64,000 nt of DNA, from the NCBI GenBank assembly GCA_013350335.1, contig CM023538.1:62299080-62363079 (forward strand). The letters run 5' to 3'. This DNA is from Chimonanthus salicifolius (Eukaryota; Streptophyta; Magnoliopsida; Laurales; Calycanthaceae). The translations under genes and the position numbers were made by a program. The notes under the pieces were generated by a model. It had not been told where the DNA came from, did not search any database, and saw only the letters and a program-made list of their open reading frames with translations. This document shows, piece by piece, positions 58,401 to 64,000 of this stretch (its first letter is position 1; every line of letters begins with the position of its first letter).

Positions 58401-59132
58401 CCTTCTATTTTACATTATCCAAGAAAAATTAGTGTAATAATTATTTCTTTTCAAACCTTAAAGTTTGCTCTTTACGAGAAGGATGATGAAACAAACGGAT
58501 TCTCCTGTAGCGAGCTCTTATTTATCACATACTAGTGTATCAAATCCAACGACCGTTCGAATGGTAAGTATTTCTTAAGCTTGACATTGATTTGGACACT
58601 GATACTTTTACATCTAAATCCAACTTTATTCATCATTCAATCGTAAAGTAAATGAATTAAAAAGATTTTGACAGCACTTTCTATACTTAAATCGTAAAGT
58701 AAAACCCGATCTATCCCATCCGAGTTTGAGCCCTACTCTGGCGAAGATGATGGATTGCTACATAATCTTCAATGGTTGGTCCAAATCCATCAAATTATTT
58801 TAATACTTAAATAAATTTTATTAAGTCAAAATTATTTTTATCAGATGAAATCTTTATATTTTTAACATGGTATCATAAAAGATGAACTCTAAAGATGGTC
58901 TCACGCGCTAAAAAGAACAGAAAGAAAAGAAGGAAAAACTGTTCATCGTCTGGTTGAATCAAAAGGGGAGAGAGAAAAATCCAGGGAAGAAAAGGTTCAT
59001 TTGCCCCTCTCAAACTCTTTCTTTGAATGAAAATCCCGGAGCACCATTTCTAAATTCTAATCTTTATCCCATTCTCTCTCTCTCTCATTCACTTCTGTTG
59101 TTTGCTTGCATTTGGAGAGTTGATTCAGTTGA
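58401..59132. other. Intergenic and promoter region of the gene at 59133
   Basis: No gene. The last 70 bp (TTATCCCATTCTCTCTCTCT, CACTTCTGTTGTTTGCTTGC) match the leader of the gene at 53995. Confidence 0.5.
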
Positions 59133-60527
59133 ATGGAGACGGCAGAAAAGCCCCAGAATCAATTAGGAGACACAGCAGAGGTGCCTATAAAAGGATCTGA
59201 GCATGAGATCAGCAGAGCCCAGCAGAGTGAAATACCTCTTGGCGACAACGGAATTAAATCAAATGCCTCTCTCGACGACGCGCAAATTCCGGATAAGAAA
59301 GCGTTTTTAGATCCAAAGTGGATGCAGTCATTCAAGCGAAGACTGTGTGAAGAACCCGAAAAATTGGAAGAATCAGAGCATACCCCTTCTAACTTCTACA
59401 TCATCAGAGTCCCCGACGGCCTCCGTCAACTGGACGAGAAGGCATACACGCCTCAACTCATCTCAATAGGCCCATTTCACTATGACAAAAGAAGCACTCA
59501 CCTGAAAGCCATGGAGAATCACAAAAGGAGGTTTCTAAATGAGATTGTCGCTCGCACCGGAGAGAACTGCTTGGAACTGTTTATGGTGGAAATCAAGCTG
59601 CTGGAAGGCGTAGCCCGTTCATATTACTCTGAGAAAATTGACCTCGACAGTAATTCTTTTGTGGAGATGATGGTGCTCGATGGTTGCTTCATCATTGAGC
59701 TCTTTCTGAAAACATACAACGGTGAAAATGATCCCATCTTCAATCTGAAAGGGGAGCATGAAAGACTAGCTATAGACTTGCTAAAACTGGAAAACCAAAT
59801 TCCATTAGTCATTCTCCAACATCTATATGATCTCATGGATGTCTACACACCCTCTCTCCAACAAATGGCTCTTTCTTTCTTCAATTTCTTTCAGCCGAAT
59901 TATCCAAAACAATGCCGGTTCTTCTTTCATTCCCATCTACTCCATTTGCTGCATTCTAATTTCCAGCCGCCACTTCCCATGAAAATGATGTCCAAGAAGG
60001 ATCATGTCAAAATGACCCACTCCGCTTCTGAACTGCTACGTGGAGGACTTAAGATTAAGAAGGGCACTGCAGATACCTTCCTAAGAATAGGCTTTCAGAA
60101 AGAGAAGGCTGTGATTGAAATCCCCACCTTCAGTGCAGAAGAGAATATTGTTCCTGTATTGTTTAACTTAGTTGCGTTGGAACACTCTGATGCCTTCTAC
60201 TCTTATTTCACAGAATACATTTTCTTCATGGATTGCTTCATTGGCTCTGCTGCAGATGTCAAATTTCTCGGTGAAAATGGAATAATTGAGAACAAGTTGC
60301 GCAGCAATGAACAAGTAGCGGAACTCTTCAAAAACATTGCCAGCAACATAACCTTTCACAGAGACAAGTTCTATCTTGTCAATGTTGTGAACGATATAGA
60401 TCGGTGTTGTGGGAATGAATGGAAAATTCTGACGGCGCGCTTGAAGCGCAATTGGTCACTGATTTCGTGTTCATGCTCACCCAAGTCCTTCTTCATCCCC
60501 TGCGTCCAGCTATGTGTAAAGAAATAG
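59133..60527 (+). CDS. DUF247 (UPF0481) protein, type A
   Basis: Single-exon gene of 464 residues beginning METAEKPQNQLGDTAE. Motifs: FLDPKWMQSFKRRLC about 58-72, FYIIRVPDGLR about 88-98, YTPQLISIGPFHYDKR about 105-120, SNSFVEMMVLDGCFIIELF about 173-191, DLLKLENQIPLVIL about 215-228. The late block FFMDCFIGSAADVKFLGENGIIENKL is followed by FYLVNVVNDIDRCCG. It ends LISCSCSPKSFFIPCVQLCVKK, five cysteines in the last 20 or so residues, again without a membrane helix. It is a recent duplicate of 53995-55353. Compared with that copy, the usually conserved Cys in the FLCENG motif is Gly here. Two DUF247 relics follow downstream. Confidence 0.92.
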   Translation: METAEKPQNQLGDTAEVPIKGSEHEISRAQQSEIPLGDNGIKSNASLDDAQIPDKKAFLDPKWMQSFKRRLCEEPEKLEESEHTPSNFYIIRVPDGLRQLDEKAYTPQLISIGPFHYDKRSTHLKAMENHKRRFLNEIVARTGENCLELFMVEIKLLEGVARSYYSEKIDLDSNSFVEMMVLDGCFIIELFLKTYNGENDPIFNLKGEHERLAIDLLKLENQIPLVILQHLYDLMDVYTPSLQQMALSFFNFFQPNYPKQCRFFFHSHLLHLLHSNFQPPLPMKMMSKKDHVKMTHSASELLRGGLKIKKGTADTFLRIGFQKEKAVIEIPTFSAEENIVPVLFNLVALEHSDAFYSYFTEYIFFMDCFIGSAADVKFLGENGIIENKLRSNEQVAELFKNIASNITFHRDKFYLVNVVNDIDRCCGNEWKILTARLKRNWSLISCSCSPKSFFIPCVQLCVKK

Positions 60528-60555
60528 GATTTGGCAATTGTATGACTACCGCTGA

Positions 60556-60700
60556 TGTTCTTCATCGCTATCTTAATAATGTTTTTGAAGACACAAATCA
60601 GTATTATGGGATGTGATGGCTGATGCATAATTACTTCAACAATCGATGCACCAACATATCACTTCTACTCACTTTCATCCAGATCTTCAACTCATTCTAA
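60556..60700 (+). pseudogene. Relic of a DUF247 C-terminus
   Basis: Pieces read LHRYLNNVFEDTNQYYG, then after a stop (60615-60617) MHNYFNN and, after a small gap, ISLLLTFIQIFNSF with a stop at 60698-60700. This matches the end of the type B gene at 8935 (YLVNVFTDISKYYQG...MRNHCDNPWTITSL...LTFLQTFNSF). It lies 28 bp past the stop of the intact gene. It corresponds in position to the relic at 55470, so gene plus relic were duplicated together. Confidence 0.75.
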
Positions 60701-60914
60701 ATTCTCATGTGTTATGTATCAGATCTCCAATCGTAAATTTGAAGTATTGTGTGTTGGTGATTGCTTCTCTCTCCAGTGTATCTGAAAAAAAAAAATGTCA
60801 TGTTTGCAAAGTTTGTAATTCTCTGTATTTTTCATCAAAATTACGTAACCGAGAAGAGATCTCCAACACGGTTAATGAAGAATAGTTTTTTCCTCTTATT
60901 TCAGAGAATAGACT

Positions 60915-61090
60915 GACTTAATGAACCTCTCTGCTACTCTGCTATAGATGTTAGATTCTCTGTGACAACTGAAAATGGAACAATGAAGAATAGGATGGGA
61001 ATCAATGAACGAGAGATCACCAGCAACATAACATCACTGGGAACAAGTTCTATGTTGTCTATGTATTCAACGATATCAATCAGTGAGAAA
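60915..61090 (+). pseudogene. Second relic of a DUF247 C-terminal region
   Basis: After a TAG codon the text reads MLDSL in one frame and DVRFSVTTENGTMKNRMGINE in the next, then REITSNIT. After a further shift it gives NKFYVVYVFNDINQ. These align in order with DVKFLGENGIIENKLRSNE, NIASNIT and DKFYLVNVVNDIDR of the gene at 59133. It carries at least one stop, one frameshift and a deletion around the VAELFKN segment. Confidence 0.7.
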
Positions 61091-62033
61091 GGTCTTGTGA
61101 ATCCAACCTTTAATGTTTTATATGATCATGCTTCTATTTTTTAATAAATACAACTAATGGAGGTGAAATTGCAATTTAAATTCGAGATATTTACCAAATT
61201 TTAGATAAAATAAATTTATCTGGTAAAGTAATTATCTCATATTGTGAAGGGTATTTGTATTTGTGGTACGGAGGGAAAATTTAGAATTTTCTTTTTCTTT
61301 CCCTTTGTTATCAAAATGGTTTCATCCTTTGCCTCTAATCTAAAAGCAGCCCCCAGTGACTTTGATCTATAAGATGAAGTTGCTATAATTCAAATTTTTA
61401 GGTAAAATTTGGTTCACATTCAATCTCATCACATTTTTTTTTTAAAAGATTCAAATTGTTATAAAAATTAAATAAAAAAGACAAAAATACAACTCATATA
61501 AGCTTTACTATCATATAAACTTTACTAATTACCTAATAACATTTAAATTAAAAAAATATTATTATTTGTAATTAACTTGACCCAAATCTGATCCGACTCG
61601 ACTTAAACTCAACCTCACTCAATGACAATAACACCATCACGGAGAAGGCTCTTTTTTATTTTTGAAAACCCCTCCATTCTAAAGCATTGTTTTATCATAA
61701 TAACTCTTAATAGCAACGAACTGTGCTCTGAGTGTAGGAAATGGGTCCCATCCCATCATCGTTTAGGCTTTTTCAGTGTTTGGGGCACTATTCAAATTGG
61801 TGTGCCACCACTACATATGGTCTAAGTGTAGGAGTGAATTTATTATTTAATTATTATTTTTTAACAATTAGTGTGGATATGAAATGACCGTAGCATCTTT
61901 GAATTTGCTTACTTTATATACTCAGTGCCGATTGTGGTTGGAAGCGTAACACCCTCAGACTTCCGACCTCTAAAATATTGGAGAACTTGTATCAGACGGT
62001 AAGAGAGGAAGTTGGTTCAGTTGTAAACTCGTA
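61091..62033. other. Intergenic, with promoter of the gene at 62034
   Basis: AT-rich spacer without a supported gene. TTTATATACT at 61913-61922 is a TATA candidate about 112 bp before the start codon at 62034. Confidence 0.5.
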
Positions 62034-63413
62034 ATGGAAAGAAAGGATTTAGCAGTGGCAATAGAAGGATATGAAGCTTCTTCTCTGTCCCCGGAGGAAA
62101 GATTCAGATCAAATGGCAGTTGCAAAACGGCTGCCTTTCCGGTTAATATTGCCTTCGTGGATCTAAATCCAGATTGGGTGAAATCCATCGACCGAAGGAG
62201 TCGAGTCAAACCCAGAAAACTAAAAGCAACATCCACTCGCCCTATTTGCTCCATCTATAGAGTTCCTCACGGCATTCGTCGACACAACATGACTGCCTAC
62301 ACCCCTCAAGTAATCTCAATTGGCCCATTTCACCGACGCAAAGAAAGGCTGCGAGCAATGGAGGAGCATAAATGGATGTATCTAGATGCAGTACTGGATC
62401 GCCATGGAAGGGATTTCTTGGAGACTCTATTGATGGTTGCAAAGACATTGGAGAAAAGAGCCAGAGCTTGTTACTCTGAGAAAATTGAGCTCGACAGCGA
62501 TTCTTTTGCGCAAATGATGGTACTCGACGGTGTATTCCTTATTGAGCTCTTTTACAGATTTGTGAGACAAAATTATGAAGATGATCCTATTGTGATGTTT
62601 CCATGGCTGCGATCAATGGTATGGAAGGACTTGGTAATGCTGGAAAATCAGATTCCCTTTTTCATTCTGCAACATCTGTTTGATCTTATGAATCTTTCCG
62701 GCTCTCCTCTTCCTACATTGGCCCTCAATTTCATCCTTTCCTTTTTGCCGAATGGTGATGCCGCCAAACTTTTCAAGAATGTGGAAATCCATCATCTTCT
62801 CCATTTATTGCACTCCTATATCCTCCCTCCTCTCACCGAAGTGAAGCTGCCGCCGAAGGATAGCATGAAAATGATCCCTTCTGCATCTGAACTTCAGAAG
62901 GCAGGAATCAAATTTCAGAAACGGAAGGCCGGTAGCTTCCTGGATATAAAATTTCATGATGGAGTGATCGAAATTCCTTCTTTGACGATAACAGATGAAA
63001 CGAATTTGCTGTTCCGTAACATTATCGCTTTCGAAGAGTGCTCTATCTATTCCAGGCGTTGCTTCATACCGTACGCCACCTTCATGGATTGTCTCATCGA
63101 CTCTGCTGAGGACGTTGGAATTCTCAGTGAAAATGAAATCATCGACAACTGGTTGGGCAGCAAGGATGAAGTAGCCAATCTCTTCAATAAGATTGTGCTA
63201 GATATAATATTCGATAGTGATCACTATCTCGTTGATGTTTTCAGAGATATCAATGAGTATTGTGGGCGGCGATGGCCAAGATGGAGAGCGGCCTTAATGC
63301 GAAATCACTTGAACAATCCATGGACGATCATATCACTCGTTGCAGCTTTCATACTCCTTCTACTCACTATCATACAGACCATCTTCGCTTTTCCTAAATT
63401 CTCTGTTAAATGA
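62034..63413 (+). CDS. DUF247 (UPF0481) protein, type B, membrane-anchored
   Basis: Single-exon gene of 459 residues, the only complete plus-strand type B copy here. Motifs: AFVDLNPDWVKSIDRR about 40-55, ICSIYRVPHGIRRH about 71-84, YTPQVISIGPFHRRKE about 89-104, AMEEHKWMYL about 108-117, ELDSDSFAQMMVLDGVFLIELF about 152-173, VMLENQIPFFILQHLFDLMN about 201-220. SASELQKAGIKFQKRKAGSF and FMDCLIDSAEDVGILSENEIIDNWLGS precede the C-terminal helix, which runs about 429-453 (PWTIISLVAAFILLLLTIIQ), with a short FPKFSVK tail. The FVEMM motif of the other copies is FAQMM here. It serves as the intact reference for the broken gene at 8935. Localisation at the plasma membrane is usual for the family but is inferred. 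Confidence 0.93.
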   Translation: MERKDLAVAIEGYEASSLSPEERFRSNGSCKTAAFPVNIAFVDLNPDWVKSIDRRSRVKPRKLKATSTRPICSIYRVPHGIRRHNMTAYTPQVISIGPFHRRKERLRAMEEHKWMYLDAVLDRHGRDFLETLLMVAKTLEKRARACYSEKIELDSDSFAQMMVLDGVFLIELFYRFVRQNYEDDPIVMFPWLRSMVWKDLVMLENQIPFFILQHLFDLMNLSGSPLPTLALNFILSFLPNGDAAKLFKNVEIHHLLHLLHSYILPPLTEVKLPPKDSMKMIPSASELQKAGIKFQKRKAGSFLDIKFHDGVIEIPSLTITDETNLLFRNIIAFEECSIYSRRCFIPYATFMDCLIDSAEDVGILSENEIIDNWLGSKDEVANLFNKIVLDIIFDSDHYLVDVFRDINEYCGRRWPRWRAALMRNHLNNPWTIISLVAAFILLLLTIIQTIFAFPKFSVK

Positions 63414-64000
63414 AGTCTTTTTTTTTTTGCTTATGATGAATTTCTCGTGTTCGGTATCGAATCCATAGCTCTGTAATGTATTATGTGTTTAATTTCCACC
63501 CTTTCGTCTTTGTCGTTGATCCATCTGCAAACTATGAGAAATTATAAACAGCATATTTAATGATTTTTATTTTTTCTGAAAGGAATTCCCAATTAATCAA
63601 GGAGGGTTATCTTATAATGGATCAAGAAACAATTTTCTTGACAAGGACGGAGAGCTCCCTCTTTCTACAAAATTTATGAAGAGATTATTATTATTTTTAT
63701 TTTTTTTAATATAAAAAATAAAGTCCCACTTTCCTGACCCGATAGTTGTCACCGGCTGTCCAACTACTGTTAGTTTTGATTGGACGGGTCATTCTCGACC
63801 ACTTGTGAATAGAGTTACAATAATGAGCAATAATGAGCGACATGTCATCAAATAATCCATGAATCTCATTTAAATGAGTTTATTTGATAAGTGATTATAT
63901 GAATATCAAATATATTAAATTTCACTGTCAATTGATGATTCAAGTCATATAATTTTGACAAGTATAAAATCGTTGATTTTTAAAAATTTAAAATAAGCGA
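63414..64000. other. 3' flank, nothing recognised
   Basis: 3' untranslated region of the gene at 62034 at the left, then AT-rich sequence running off the window. No gene or repeat with clear ends was found. Confidence 0.5.

Noticed and set aside
1..64000. Small secreted cysteine-rich partner gene (HPS10-like) beside the DUF247 genes
   Set aside because: In grass S/Z loci such a partner occurs. I looked for short frames with a signal peptide and conserved cysteines and found none I could support; a spliced one could be missed.

Overview
The window is nuclear DNA of a flowering plant. Evidence for this: an intron-rich gene for the CCR4-NOT subunit NOT2/VIP2, a family of single-exon DUF247 (UPF0481, PF03140) genes known from land plants, plant-type LINE, SINE, MITE and gypsy-LTR debris, and an insert of plastid DNA carrying half of trnF-GAA. 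Base composition is AT-rich. The species cannot be fixed from the sequence.

Layout. 1-24 kb is a DUF247 cluster: an intact gene (3824-5257, +), a frameshifted gene (8935-10261, +), an intact gene (13449-14879, -), a 3.4 kb solo LTR (15207-18631), an intact gene with an internal duplication (19909-21525, +) and a 5'-truncated gene (22625-23536, -). 25.0-49.7 kb is one large gene, NOT2/VIP2 (+): leader exons near 25.0-25.4 kb, start codon at 30898, 13 coding exons and stop at 49453. Its introns hold a second, 3.6 kb solo LTR with an array of hairpins, LINE and SINE copies and the plastid insert. 53.9-64 kb is DUF247 cluster again: three intact genes (53995-55353, 59133-60527, 62034-63413, all +) and three short C-terminal relics.

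The DUF247 genes form two types. Type A (3824, 19909, 53995, 59133) has an N-terminal DPKWVQSF-like motif and ends in a short Cys/Ser/Lys-rich tail with no membrane helix. Type B (8935, 13449, 22625, 62034) has a DLNxxWVxSI-like motif and ends in a hydrophobic helix beginning PWTI(I/T)SL. Upstream sequences of several genes are copies of shared modules. Some of these modules now stand without a gene, so the cluster appears to have grown by segmental duplication and then lost genes. In grasses, DUF247 proteins are the S- and Z-locus self-incompatibility determinants; other members have no settled biochemical function. A recognition role here is only a hypothesis.

NOT2 is a housekeeping scaffold of the deadenylase complex and has no evident functional link to the DUF247 genes around it.
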